Assembly (NCBI RefSeq): GCF_009649845.1
Contig: NZ_WJIE01000026.1
Location: 1 to 64,000, forward strand
Reading direction: 5' to 3'
DNA length: 64,000 bases
From: Polyangium spumosum
GTDB lineage: Bacteria > Myxococcota_A > Polyangia > Polyangiales > Polyangiaceae
How positions within the stretch are numbered: position 1 is the stretch's first letter; each line of letters opens with the position of its first letter. The notes under the pieces are model-generated. The model made no database searches, had not been told where the DNA came from, and saw only the letters and a program-made list of their open reading frames with translations. Made by a program: the position numbers and the translations under genes. Of the stretch, positions 33,600 through 42,900 are shown one piece after another.

Positions 33600-35243
33600 T
33601 CACCCCTCCGCCGCGCCGATCCCCGGCTTCCACACGTTCGGCAACAGCTCGTCGAGCCGGTCCTTCGGCCAGCCCGATTGCAGCTTCTCGATCACGTCCG
33701 TCAGATATGCGAGCGGATTGACCCCGTTCATGTGGCACGATCCGGTCACCGTGTAAGCAATTGCGAGCCTCTCCGCGCCCCGGTCCGACCCTGCGAACAG
33801 GAAGTTCTTCCTTCCGAGCGCAATCCAGCGCAGCCGCCGCTCGACCTCGCCGTTGTCGATCTCGAATCGCCCATCGCTGAAGCACCGCCGAAAGGACGCC
33901 TCGTGCTTCTTCGCGTAGTGCGTCGCCTTGTAGAGCGGCGTCTTCGGCACCTGCTGCGGGTGTATCTCGTGCACCCATCGGTAAAACTCGTCGAGGACCG
34001 GCGCGCTGCGCGCCTTCCTCTCCGCGAGCCGCTCCTCCGCCGATAACCCGCGCTCCTTGTAATCTCGCTCCAGGTCGTAGAGCCGACGAATCAGCGACAG
34101 CGCCACCGCGCCCGTCGTATTGCCGAGCTTCGTCGCCTCCTCGAACTTCCGCCGGATGTGCATTCCGCACCCGAGCCGACGCTCCGTCGACGCCAGCGGC
34201 ACGCCGTCGCTATCCGCGTCGTCCGCCGGATCCGCCTTCCCAGCCAGGATCTTGTCGTATCCCGCGTATCCATCGCCTTGCAGGTATCCGCGATATCCCT
34301 TCAGGAACGCGGCCGGCCCCTCGGCCGACCAGCTCGGCGTGTAGTGGAATGCGACCAGGCCGCCGCCCACGTAGCCCCAGATGTGGCCCTTCTTCACGCC
34401 CTGGGGGTGATCCCGGTCGAGCACGCGCATTCCCGTGTCGTCGCACCGCACATACCCCGAATCGAGCACCCACCGCACGACCCGGCCCCAGAGTGGCTCG
34501 AGCACGTCCACCGAGAACGCCGCCCAATCGCCGATCGTCGAGGGCGACAGGCGCACGCCCATCCGCTCGAACTCCTTGGCCTGCCGGTAGAGCGGCATTG
34601 AATCCTCGTGCTTGTCGACGACGATCTTCGCGAGCAGCCCCGGACCGGGGCGGCCCCGCTCCATCACCTTCTCGCTCGGAGCGGCGACGACGCCGGCCTG
34701 GCAAGCGCGGCACGCGAGCTTCTCCCGGTCCTCCTCGATCACGACGAACTGGGCCGGGACGAATTCGAGGATCTCGCTCCGGATGAACCCGATGCCGCTC
34801 TTCTCGACGCCACACTCGGCGCACTTTCGCTCGGCCGCCGGCACGCGCACGATCTTCGACTTGCGCGGCAGATGCGCCGGCAGCGCGCTGCGGCCCTTGT
34901 GCGGCGGCGACTTCGGCTCGGGATTCTTCTTCTCGGGCTCCGGCGCGGGCGGCGGGGCGTCCGGGGCCGCATTGCGAGCCGCATCCGGCGCCGCGTCGCC
35001 CAGCGCATCGAGCATCAGAGAGAGCTGCGCCGCGCTGACCTTCTCGGAACGGCGCCCATAAAGCGCCCGGAGCGCGGTCTGGAGCCGCGCCGTGAGCGCC
35101 GTGTTTTCGTCCCGCACGCGGGAGAGCAGCCCCAGCACGAGCTCGATAAGCTCCTCGACGCGGCCCTCGTGGGCCATCGACTCGAGCTTCGCGCGCACGG
35201 GCGCGAGGTCATCCTTGCTGGCGTTTGTCCCCGGGGAAGGCAT
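33600..35243 (-). CDS. tnpC: IS66 transposase TnpC
   Basis: 547 aa from ATG 35243. N-terminal coiled coil ('LARVRDEN'-type leucine-rich helix), a zinc-finger region ('KCAECGVEK', 'LACRACQAG'), then the DDE domain with 'YVRCDDTGMRVLD', 'YLQGDGYAGYD' and 'EIDNGEVERRLRWIALGR', plus the typical IS66 C-terminus ('HMNGVNPLAYLTDVIEKL'). Catalyses transposition of copy A. Confidence 0.93.
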   Translation of the reverse strand: MPSPGTNASKDDLAPVRAKLESMAHEGRVEELIELVLGLLSRVRDENTALTARLQTALRALYGRRSEKVSAAQLSLMLDALGDAAPDAARNAAPDAPPPAPEPEKKNPEPKSPPHKGRSALPAHLPRKSKIVRVPAAERKCAECGVEKSGIGFIRSEILEFVPAQFVVIEEDREKLACRACQAGVVAAPSEKVMERGRPGPGLLAKIVVDKHEDSMPLYRQAKEFERMGVRLSPSTIGDWAAFSVDVLEPLWGRVVRWVLDSGYVRCDDTGMRVLDRDHPQGVKKGHIWGYVGGGLVAFHYTPSWSAEGPAAFLKGYRGYLQGDGYAGYDKILAGKADPADDADSDGVPLASTERRLGCGMHIRRKFEEATKLGNTTGAVALSLIRRLYDLERDYKERGLSAEERLAERKARSAPVLDEFYRWVHEIHPQQVPKTPLYKATHYAKKHEASFRRCFSDGRFEIDNGEVERRLRWIALGRKNFLFAGSDRGAERLAIAYTVTGSCHMNGVNPLAYLTDVIEKLQSGWPKDRLDELLPNVWKPGIGAAEG

Positions 35244-35346
35244 GCCCGGTCTGTAATGCGCGCGAAGCCCATTTGCAAGCCGAATCGTCCCGGCATGGTT
35301 TGCCCGCGGCTCCACGGGCGAACCACCGGTCCCGGACGACAAACCG

Positions 35347-35721
35347 TCAAGCGGTGCGCGAGGGCCGGGGCAGGAGCCGGAACCGCTTGCGGCGCTGGGC
35401 GTCGCTGAGGTCGATGCCTTCGAGGAGCAGGCCAAGCTCCGCGGCGTCGACCTCCAAATGGCGCGCGTCGGGCGACGCGGGCAAAGGCAGGTGGAACCGG
35501 CCGCGCGCGAGGCGCTTCGCGATGATGCAATACCCGGTGCGATCCCAGAACAGCACGCGGATCTGATCCCCGCGACGATTACGGAACACGAAGAGGTGGC
35601 CCGAGGTCGGATCCTGGCCGATGAGCTGCGCCACCGCGGCGGAGAGACCATCGAAGCTCTTCCGCATGTCGGCGGGCGTCGTCGCCACGTAAATGCGCAG
35701 GGCGGGAGGGAGCGTGAACAT
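35347..35721 (-). CDS. tnpB: IS66 accessory protein TnpB
   Basis: 124 aa from ATG 35721. Matches the IS66 Orf2 family: 'PADMRKSFDGLSAAVAQ', 'HLFVFRNRRGDQIRVLFWD', 'GYCIIAKRLARGRF'. Required with TnpA and TnpC for IS66 transposition. Its start overlaps the tnpA stop by one base. Confidence 0.93.
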   Translation of the reverse strand: MFTLPPALRIYVATTPADMRKSFDGLSAAVAQLIGQDPTSGHLFVFRNRRGDQIRVLFWDRTGYCIIAKRLARGRFHLPLPASPDARHLEVDAAELGLLLEGIDLSDAQRRKRFRLLPRPSRTA

Positions 35722-36086
35722 CAGGAAGACTCCGCCTCGCCGAGCAGATCGAGCACACGCCGGAGGGTATCCGCGTCGAATCCCGGGCCGACGCGGATCG
35801 TGTGACGGCCATCGACGACGATCTCGACGGGGCCGAGCGGGGCAGGCGGGGCATTCTCCGGGGCTACCGGGCGCTCGACGACGTGGACGGGAAGAAATGC
35901 AGGATGCGATTCGAGCATCGGGGTCGAATCTTCGCGCATCGCGCCCCGTTTCCGTAGAGCCCAGCGCCACCAATGAAGGCTGCGCGGCTCGACCTTGACC
36001 TTGGCGCCAAACTCCCCAGCCGTCAGGCCGCTGTCCTGCCATCGCGCGACCAGCCGACCCCATTGCTTCGCCGTCCTCCGTGCCAT
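35721..36086 (-). CDS. tnpA: IS66 accessory protein TnpA
   Basis: 121 aa from ATG 36086. HTH of IS66 Orf1 type ('QDSGLTAGEFGAKVKVEPRS', 'LHWWRWALRKRG') and the conserved C-terminus ('IEIVVDGRHTIRVGPGFD'-like, 'LRRVLDLLGE'). First gene of the transposase operon, 76 bp from the right terminal repeat. Confidence 0.88.
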   Translation of the reverse strand: MARRTAKQWGRLVARWQDSGLTAGEFGAKVKVEPRSLHWWRWALRKRGAMREDSTPMLESHPAFLPVHVVERPVAPENAPPAPLGPVEIVVDGRHTIRVGPGFDADTLRRVLDLLGEAESS

Positions 36087-36170
36087 TCGCCCTCCAGGTG
36101 CGTCGAGGAGAGGGTGAGCCAGGGGGAGACCGGGGGGAAGGTGGGGTTGGTCGGGTGGTTACACTGGGTC

Positions 36171-36594
36171 TGCCGAACGGATTGAATGCTTGGTTGGAGC
36201 GTTGAAGCTTGGCGAAGGAGCCGTGCTCACCGTGCTCGCACGTGAGTTTGACGAGCGCCTCGCCAAACCAGCAGCGCTTGATTTTCTTACCGATCACGCG
36301 ATGGCGAACGCGCTGAGCGCGCTCGCCGATGAAGGACGTCCGTGCTCGTTGGCCATTTTGAAACAATCATTTCTTCGCAGTACAGCCAACCTGGCAAACC
36401 GGGCACGTGGGCAGATGGTAGCGGCAGCCAGCGCCGAGGCACTCGATTTGATACTAGAACTTCACGAAAACGCGGTCGGGCGGGTGAAAATGGATCTGGC
36501 AGCCAGTGCGGAGCAGCTTGCTCAGAGGCTGGGCCAGCGCGTTGATCGTGAGTCAAACGGCAAGCTTTATCGTGTCACACGGAAGCCGGTATAG
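36171..36594 (+). pseudogene. severed C-terminus of the NACHT protein
   Basis: After removing IS66 copy A and one copy of ACTGGGTC, the NACHT frame runs straight on for 141 residues to a stop at 36592-36594. The segment is helical and HEAT-like in tone ('LGEGAVLTVLAREFDERLA', 'MANALSALADEGRPC', 'LDLILELHENAVGRV'), matching the upstream repeats. An internal TTG at 36190 could start a peptide but there is no reason to think it is used. Confidence 0.85.
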
Positions 36595-36831
36595 AATGGC
36601 GCTTTACCCCAACGTACCTCCTCGCCCGCCCCCCGTCCCGACACCGACGGAACGAAACGCAGGGGGGCGAATCGGGTGCCAAAGCGTTGAACGGCGCCCG
36701 TATTGCGGCGAGCGATCTCGCGGGAATGATGTGGAGGAGCGTTTCTCGAAAAAGGAGGTATCCCGGGGCGAGATACAACGGGGGTTGAGGTACGCGCGGG
36801 GAACCCAATGGGTCATCGACCGTGGCTGCTG

Positions 36832-37656
36832 TCAGCCCGTCTCCGGAAACGTAGCCTTGTCCGCGCTGGGCTTGGCGGCGCTTGGCTCGGTGGCGCGCAC
36901 CTCAGCCGCAATCACCTCGCTGCCGCTGTGCTCGCTTCCGCTGCTCGTGATCGCGCTTAGCTCGGTTGCGCCGGGCTCGGTGGTGCACACCTCAGCCGCG
37001 ATCACCTCGTTACCGCGAGGCTCGCTCCCGCCGTGCATGGTCGCGCTTGGCTCGGTGGCGGGCACATCTGCCGCGATCACGTCGCTTCCGCTGGGCTCGC
37101 TCCCGCTGGGCCTGGCGGCAGTTGACTCGCTCTTTGGGGTTTGGGAGGGGCCGCCACCTTCGTCATCTTTCTTGCGCATCCACTTCTCCCAATCTTTTTT
37201 TCCCACGCATACTCCCACCCACTCAGGATCCTGCGCCGCCTGCCTGTCTTTGGCATAGCTCCGGATTTCCCGCGAAGGCGACTCTATGGTTCGATGGGGG
37301 CTTGCGTCGCACAACCCGCGAACAAACGCTCGCAGAGCATCCGCGCTATCGAAGCGCAGTTCTCTATGGGCGTCGGCAGTAAATTTGAACCCGGTGGTCC
37401 CCTGGGTTGTGGCTTTATTCGGCCCACTAAAGCCAGCCACATCAACACTGACGAATTGCCTTGGCGGAGAAGATAGACACCCGATGGCATGTTCTGCATG
37501 CGTCTGCACCACCTGTGGCGCCTCGCCAGCTATCTCGTACACGGATAGCGACGTATCAGGCTTGCCATCCTTCGTGTAGAAGATTGCCAGAAGAGTGTCC
37601 TCAAAATCCTCTTCCCGGAATGCGGCTCGCCGCTTGAGCCATCGCAGCAGCAACAT
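36832..37656 (-). CDS. 274-aa protein with repetitive C-terminus, unknown (second gene of novel pair)
   Basis: ATG 37656 overlaps the stop of the 549-aa gene (ATGA), so the two are translationally coupled. The N-terminal ~165 residues look folded ('LLAIFYTKDGKPDTSLSVYE', 'QFVSVDVAGFSGPN', 'ELRFDSADALRAFVRGL', 'WVGVCVGKKDWEKWM'). The rest is a low-complexity acidic tail made of three ~25-30-aa repeats ('EVIAAEV-TTEP-A'). No TM or signal. No family recognised. Lies between an NLR-like NACHT gene and Druantia. Confidence 0.65.
   Translation of the reverse strand: MLLLRWLKRRAAFREEDFEDTLLAIFYTKDGKPDTSLSVYEIAGEAPQVVQTHAEHAIGCLSSPPRQFVSVDVAGFSGPNKATTQGTTGFKFTADAHRELRFDSADALRAFVRGLCDASPHRTIESPSREIRSYAKDRQAAQDPEWVGVCVGKKDWEKWMRKKDDEGGGPSQTPKSESTAARPSGSEPSGSDVIAADVPATEPSATMHGGSEPRGNEVIAAEVCTTEPGATELSAITSSGSEHSGSEVIAAEVRATEPSAAKPSADKATFPETG
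36878..37111 (-). repeat. three imperfect coding repeats in the 274-aa gene
   Basis: Units begin at 36878, 36953 and 37043 on the plus-strand scale (about 75, 90 and 68 bp). The middle unit has a 15-bp in-frame insertion. Encodes Ser/Glu/Ala-rich segments around 'EVIAAEV'. Confidence 0.7.
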
Positions 37657-39305
37657 CAGCCGTCCTCCAACACACTACGCGCCGCATCCTGCACTTCTTC
37701 GATTGGATCTGACTCGGCAACAGCACGAATGCGCCCCATGACTTCCTCAGTCAGATGCGATGCCAGTCCGTACAACGCCCCCTCCCGCACCAGTGGCGAC
37801 TTATGACCCAACAGGCGCAAGAGTACGGGCGCGACGATTGCCGATTCAGTAATCGCGCCGGCCGCCTCCGCCGCATGCGTCAGATGTCCGGGGCGCAAGC
37901 TGCCGTCCTCCAGCATTTTCAAGAGCCTACCCGGATCATGCTGTGCCAGATGCTCGAACATGGCCTCACAAGGCGCCTCCCATGCCAGGTCCTTGAGATC
38001 CGGCGGTTGAGGCTCGGGGGGCGTCCCCGGCTCCGCGGCGCCCGGCTCAGGCACATTCTGAGGCTCCACGACGCGCGGGGATGGTTCTCGGCTGGACCCT
38101 ATCGTGTGGTCCTCAACTTGCGAGGGACGCTCTACGCTGCCCGTATCAGCCGCATCCGGAGGTACCGCGACGCCGGAGGGGGGTTCGTCGGCGGGGGCCA
38201 TCGTTTGGTGCTCGGCCGGTGCGGAGCTTTCCACGCGGCTATCAGCCGCATCCGGCGGCGCCACGATGCTCGGCGATGGGTCCTGTCCATCCTGACCGAA
38301 AGCAAGCTCGAGCTGTGCCTCTGTGAATGGCACCTCAACACACTGATCCACACGGGTGATACGAAGTAGCGTGCCGTTGCGCCGATCGTACCTCCCCCGC
38401 CCGATCACCTGCAATTGGGTTGAGGCGTGGAGGTACAACGCCTTCGTGATTTTAGCCTCCTGCTCGGGCGTAAATTCGATGGGAACGGCGTGACCATCGA
38501 TTTTTATTGCACCATCGTGCCTCTCGATATCCGCACGCGTAATCGTACCGACGACGTTTACAGGATCTTCGGCATCATGCAGGAGCACGCCCTCTGATGA
38601 CAAAGAGGGCTGCAGGGGTTGCTGCGATAATTTTGACGAGTAATCGGCAAATGTTTTTGTGTCGCCTGATTGCAGCAGCAACTTAATAGGCTCAGCTTGC
38701 GCTTCGCCGCTTGCTGCGTCTTCGGGAAGGCTTGCAGCCTTGGTCGTTTCAACCGCGTTGTTTGTGTTTGCCGGCAGATCATGTCGAAGTGAGGCGCTGA
38801 CTGGCACTTCTACTTCGTATGCCTCGTCGGGTCCCAGCGATCCGGTAATATGGCGCAGATGCCGGGCTGCGCCCTGTGAAATATCGGTTGCAGGCACTTT
38901 CCCGCCTACGATTTCCGATGAGGCCAAGGCCACATGGGCGACGGCCTTGCGAAGATTCGGGCGGTTAGACTTCGGTCGTGGCCTCGTCGTCTCTACCTGC
39001 GGCAAGTTTTGCTGCTTATCTGGCTGAGCCGGAGCTTCTTCGACGAAGGGCGTGCGGATCGCGAGCGCGGCACTGCCCTTGCCGATTTCAAATATTTTCA
39101 GAACGATACTATCTTCAAAATTATCCGGCAACCGCTTGCTGTCCGGATTCTCCTGGCGCCAAACCTGCTTGGCAGCCTCCACGATCGTTTCGCGGAGATG
39201 GACCATGACGGCCAAGTCCCTCAGCTCGATGCCGTGGTCATCGAACCGGGGCCCCTTGAACTTCCAGACCAGGAGAGTCTCCCAACCATCCATGGATGCC
39301 AACAT
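37656..39305 (-). CDS. 549-aa protein with HEAT-like C-terminus, unknown (first gene of novel pair)
   Basis: ATG 39305 chosen because residues from there are folded in character and codons upstream (frame open to 39779) are low-quality; ATG 39293 is an alternative. N-terminal domain ('DGWETLLVWKFKGPRFDDHG', 'AVMVHLRETIVEAAKQVWR'), a linker, a second domain around residues 200-330 ('KIDGHAVPIEFTPEQEAKI', 'QVIGRGRYDRRNGTLLRIT'), a long Pro/Glu-rich linker, and a C-terminal HEAT-like block ('LLRLLGHKSPLVREGALYGL', 'RAVAESDPIEEVQDAARSVL'). No catalytic motif. Coupled to the 274-aa gene. The HEAT-like block suggests protein-protein recognition. Confidence 0.7.
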   Translation of the reverse strand: MLASMDGWETLLVWKFKGPRFDDHGIELRDLAVMVHLRETIVEAAKQVWRQENPDSKRLPDNFEDSIVLKIFEIGKGSAALAIRTPFVEEAPAQPDKQQNLPQVETTRPRPKSNRPNLRKAVAHVALASSEIVGGKVPATDISQGAARHLRHITGSLGPDEAYEVEVPVSASLRHDLPANTNNAVETTKAASLPEDAASGEAQAEPIKLLLQSGDTKTFADYSSKLSQQPLQPSLSSEGVLLHDAEDPVNVVGTITRADIERHDGAIKIDGHAVPIEFTPEQEAKITKALYLHASTQLQVIGRGRYDRRNGTLLRITRVDQCVEVPFTEAQLELAFGQDGQDPSPSIVAPPDAADSRVESSAPAEHQTMAPADEPPSGVAVPPDAADTGSVERPSQVEDHTIGSSREPSPRVVEPQNVPEPGAAEPGTPPEPQPPDLKDLAWEAPCEAMFEHLAQHDPGRLLKMLEDGSLRPGHLTHAAEAAGAITESAIVAPVLLRLLGHKSPLVREGALYGLASHLTEEVMGRIRAVAESDPIEEVQDAARSVLEDG

Positions 39306-39983
39306 CCTACCACCAAGGACAGATGGAGAGGCAAGCAGAGGATGATCAGGATGCAGCGAAGCATGTGTCCAGCCGCAGAGACGTGCGCTGCGCCGAAGCC
39401 ACTGAACCTTTCCGAAAGTTTCCGCTGAACGGGCGTCCGCCTGCGCACCTAGACAGCCTCCACCGGGGCATGCAACGTCTGTGCATTCAGCCGTGTTGGC
39501 TTCGCGAGCGCTCGTCACTGGCGCGCGGCGTGTTCCTTGATCAGTCTGCGGGTGCCTTCGCAGGAGCCATGCAGCAACCACGTGACGGCGCTTGCACTTC
39601 CCCGGCGGGTACTCGAGATCCGTGATCTTCTTGCTCCCCATCGGCCGGCCGGGGGGCGTCACGGGGTTGCACGAGCAACTCGATTGAGCGTGATATTGTT
39701 CACATCTCCCTCGCGCACCGACGAGCGACATACGGAACGAGCCCATGACCCGCTGACCAGCGGTCCCCCGGACGCCCACGAAGCACTACCGGAGCAAGCT
39801 GTGTTTTCCCATACACACCACATCGATCTCGCGCGAGCCTTGGCCGACGAGTTCATGGTGGCCGTCGCGCGACTGCGGATCGGGCCGGCGCGAGGGCAGC
39901 GCTGAGGATGCTTCAGACTCTCGTGGAGGCCCTTTGAACCAGCCTCGTGTCGAGGCCGAAGAGAGCATGAACGCGGCCCCCGC
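39306..39983. other. 680-bp intergenic region between the novel pair and druE
   Basis: No convincing gene. A plus-strand frame ending at 39905 finishes with a helical stretch ('HIDLARALADEFMVAVARLR') that may be a gene remnant, but it has no supported start. A hairpin lies at its right end. Confidence 0.4.
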
Positions 39984-39997
39984 TCAGGCAGGGCCGC
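39973..39997 (-). terminator. possible terminator of the druH-druE operon
   Basis: GCGGCCC (39973-39979), 11-nt loop, GGGCCGC (39991-39997), overlapping the druE stop codon. Perfect 7-bp stem, no T-run; weak support. Confidence 0.3.
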
Positions 39998-42900
39998 TGA
40001 CGTAGATTGGCACCGTCGTTCCTGCCTCTTGCCTCACGAGAGCCGACAATTTCCGGATCGCCTCTGCCTGCTTCGATCCCGGCTCACCAAAGCGATAGGG
40101 AGTAAAGCTGGTCGTCTTCATGAAGCTCAATCCATGGTCGAGCCGAATAGTCATCTTACGGTCGTCGTCCCAGACGAGCTCGAGTTGGCGAAAGTGAGCA
40201 GCGTGGCGACGCTTGCCGATCTCGATGGTGGATGCACCGACTCCCGCAAACAGCGCATCGAGCACCTCGCGCTGTTCTCGTGGGCGATACCAGTCGGCGT
40301 GAAGCGAGGCCTCGTTCCGGTCGTTGTAGGCTTCGCAGGTCTGAATGCGGACGGAGGTTGCGTCGGTGAGCGCGCCCGCGTCGCGAAGATGCATGATGAC
40401 GTGGTAGACGATCGCCGCGTTTAGTGGTGAGACGATGTAGCGGTCGCCATACGTGATTGAACGCAACGATTGCTTCCGAGCCAGGCGCTCCGCCAGCGCG
40501 AGGTTGTCGAGCGCGAGCTGCCCCCAGAAACGTCGCCCGACAGTCGCAATATCGCCGTCCATCGCGCCACGAATGGTCACCTCTCGGAACACTCCAGGAC
40601 GCGCCTTGTCCAGCGTTGCGCGGTCGAGCGGCGCTAACATCAGCGGTTCGAGGGGCTTGTCGCTGTTCGATCGAACGCAAGCGGCTCGTTCTACTTCGCT
40701 AAGCACCGTCGCGCCCCAGCTCGCATCAGGCCGAGCTTGGCTCGGGTCCGAGACGGCCCATCGAACCGACCGCTGCGGGCCAGAAATCTCTGCCAGCAGC
40801 CATCCGCTCGACCCGTCCAAATCTCCGCATCGGACGCCACCGCGGGGAGCTGTGAACACTTCGATTCCAGCGGCCTCTATGCGCGCAGCCAGCGCAGCCG
40901 CCTCGTCCCACTCCATATCGGCTACGATCTCCTCGGGCACGATCAACCGAACCCGGGTTCCCGAGGACGCCAGCTGAACGAGCATGCGATCGAGGGGCCA
41001 TCGCGCGAGATCCCACTCCGCCGCCGGCCCCGTCGTGTAGATGCGCAACTCCTCGGCATGGCAGCGTCGAAGCTCGCTCACGATGGCGTTCGTGGCATCC
41101 GCGCTCTCCGATATCGTCGCCGGACCAAAATACCGGAGCGTGTCCGGCAACTCCATCGCGAGGAGGAACTTTTCACTCAGGAACGCAAGCGACGCGTGGC
41201 GGTCGATGTTTTCGACAAACTCTTGCGTATCGAACGCGAGAAGACAGCCATGGCAGTAACGGTCGCACTTGTTTTTGCTGCAGGACAAGATATCGCTCGC
41301 ACCCCGCAGAAGTCGAGGAAGCAGCGATTGGACATTCGCGACGAAGCCAGCCCCGGCAGTCGCGCGGTCATAAAGCAGAATCGACTTCCCCGACTGTCCG
41401 GTGGGAGATTGTCCGTCGCCAATCGCCCATGCGACCTCTCGAGGATCGATACCGAGCTGCCGCGCCAGCGTGTCGCGGAGGGCTATCGCAAGCCCGGTTG
41501 CTACCGTGGCGTCGCCGAGGGGGCTCCCCGAGACGGGATCGTGGAGCAAGAGTTCCACGACGTCGGTATGGGCGGCGCCGCCCAGGAACACCTTGGCGAA
41601 CGCCCAGGGCTGATCGTTGCCCGGGCAAACTGCAGTTTCATCCCTTTCTTTGCCGCCGCGCAGACGACGGTGCTCGTTCAGGGCAGCCTCCGGAGTCTGG
41701 TCCCCTTCGGGCTCCACGGCGCGACCGCACCGGAGGCAGAGCGCATATCCCCGCCTTCTCGCGCCGCCGCTCAAGAAAATAACGTTCCCTTCGGGATCAT
41801 GGCGAACGAATCCCGTAGCGGGATTTGCGAGTGCGCGCCAATCGGTGTTCGCTGCAACGTAGGGCGGCTCTCTCGGAACAAAGAGCTGCGTGGAAAGATC
41901 ATTTGTCGGTGTCGCACGGATATCGACGGCGAAGCCCGCAGGCGCGAGATACCGCGTCTCTTTCAGGGCCTCGCTCGCGCATCGCGTGCAACGCTCGGGT
42001 TTATTGCGGCTAGTGCCGACCGCCCCGCAGGCCTTACATTTCCAGGCGAAACGAATCGCCTGGGTCTCTGCGACTGCACGATCATTCACCGGGGTCTTCC
42101 AGTTGAGCGTTACCCCTTCTGACTTGAACACCATGCCGTTGAGCACGATTGACGCTCCCGGGGCATACTCACGAATCGCCTCCGGTAGCGGACGAGATGG
42201 ATAGCTACGACGCTGCGCAACGTTATCCTCGTCTGCCTTCGTCGGCTCCTCCGTGTCGAACTTCAGCTGTTCCGCTGTCGTGTTAACGAACGGAACTACG
42301 CCGAGCGGAAAACCATAGCTCGGCAGAAACGCCCGATCAGCCAGCGTCCGGAGCAGGTATTCTCCCTCGAGCCGCTTCAACTGGCGGATCAGGGCGCGGG
42401 CAACGACATCTCGGGCTGCGTTGGGCGCGTCTGGATCCGCTCCGGACTCGCGGATCTCGGCGCGAAGCATGTCATACTCGACCCGCCAGCCATCAGCGAG
42501 AGCATCAATGTCATTCGCGGCCCGTGAAAACGTAGCACCCACGGCGTCCTCGCCGAGCGCGAGAATCGTACGTGCGGTCACCATCAAAAGTCCACGCTTC
42601 AACTCCGTGTCCGCCTGAGCATCGGTTCGCAGCCAGCTCGAAAACCGCCCGGCAAGAGACACACCATCGACCGGATTCACGAAGAACGGCTTGCACTCGA
42701 GGTCGAGTGCCGAGTGATTCCCGACCTCGAAGAAGCGTGAGAGAAACAGCGAATGGACGTGCCGGCGAACGATCGACGCGCTTTCGAGAGAAACTCTCGG
42801 CACGTGAACTGGAGTCTCGAACGGCCATTTCGGGTTCTGGAACACCGCTTCAGCGTGGGGCGTGCTTTGACACATCGTCAACACGATCGACTGGGGAACA

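Larger units (their letters stand above)
33524..36162 (-). mobile_element. complete IS66-family element (2639 bp), copy A
   Basis: Terminal inverted repeats start GTAACCACCCGACCAACC at both ends (33524-33541 and the complement of 36145-36162) and agree further at 21 of the first 23 bases or better. Flanking 8-bp target duplications are identical: ACTGGGTC at 33516-33523 and 36163-36170. Encodes tnpA, tnpB and tnpC on the minus strand. Perfect duplication and intact genes indicate a recent, possibly still active insertion. Confidence 0.95.

Noticed and set aside
36506-37258. Plus-strand repeat protein rich in 'AAITSLP' units
   Set aside because: It is the reverse image of the coding repeats of the 274-aa minus-strand gene, which is coupled to its neighbour by an ATGA overlap.
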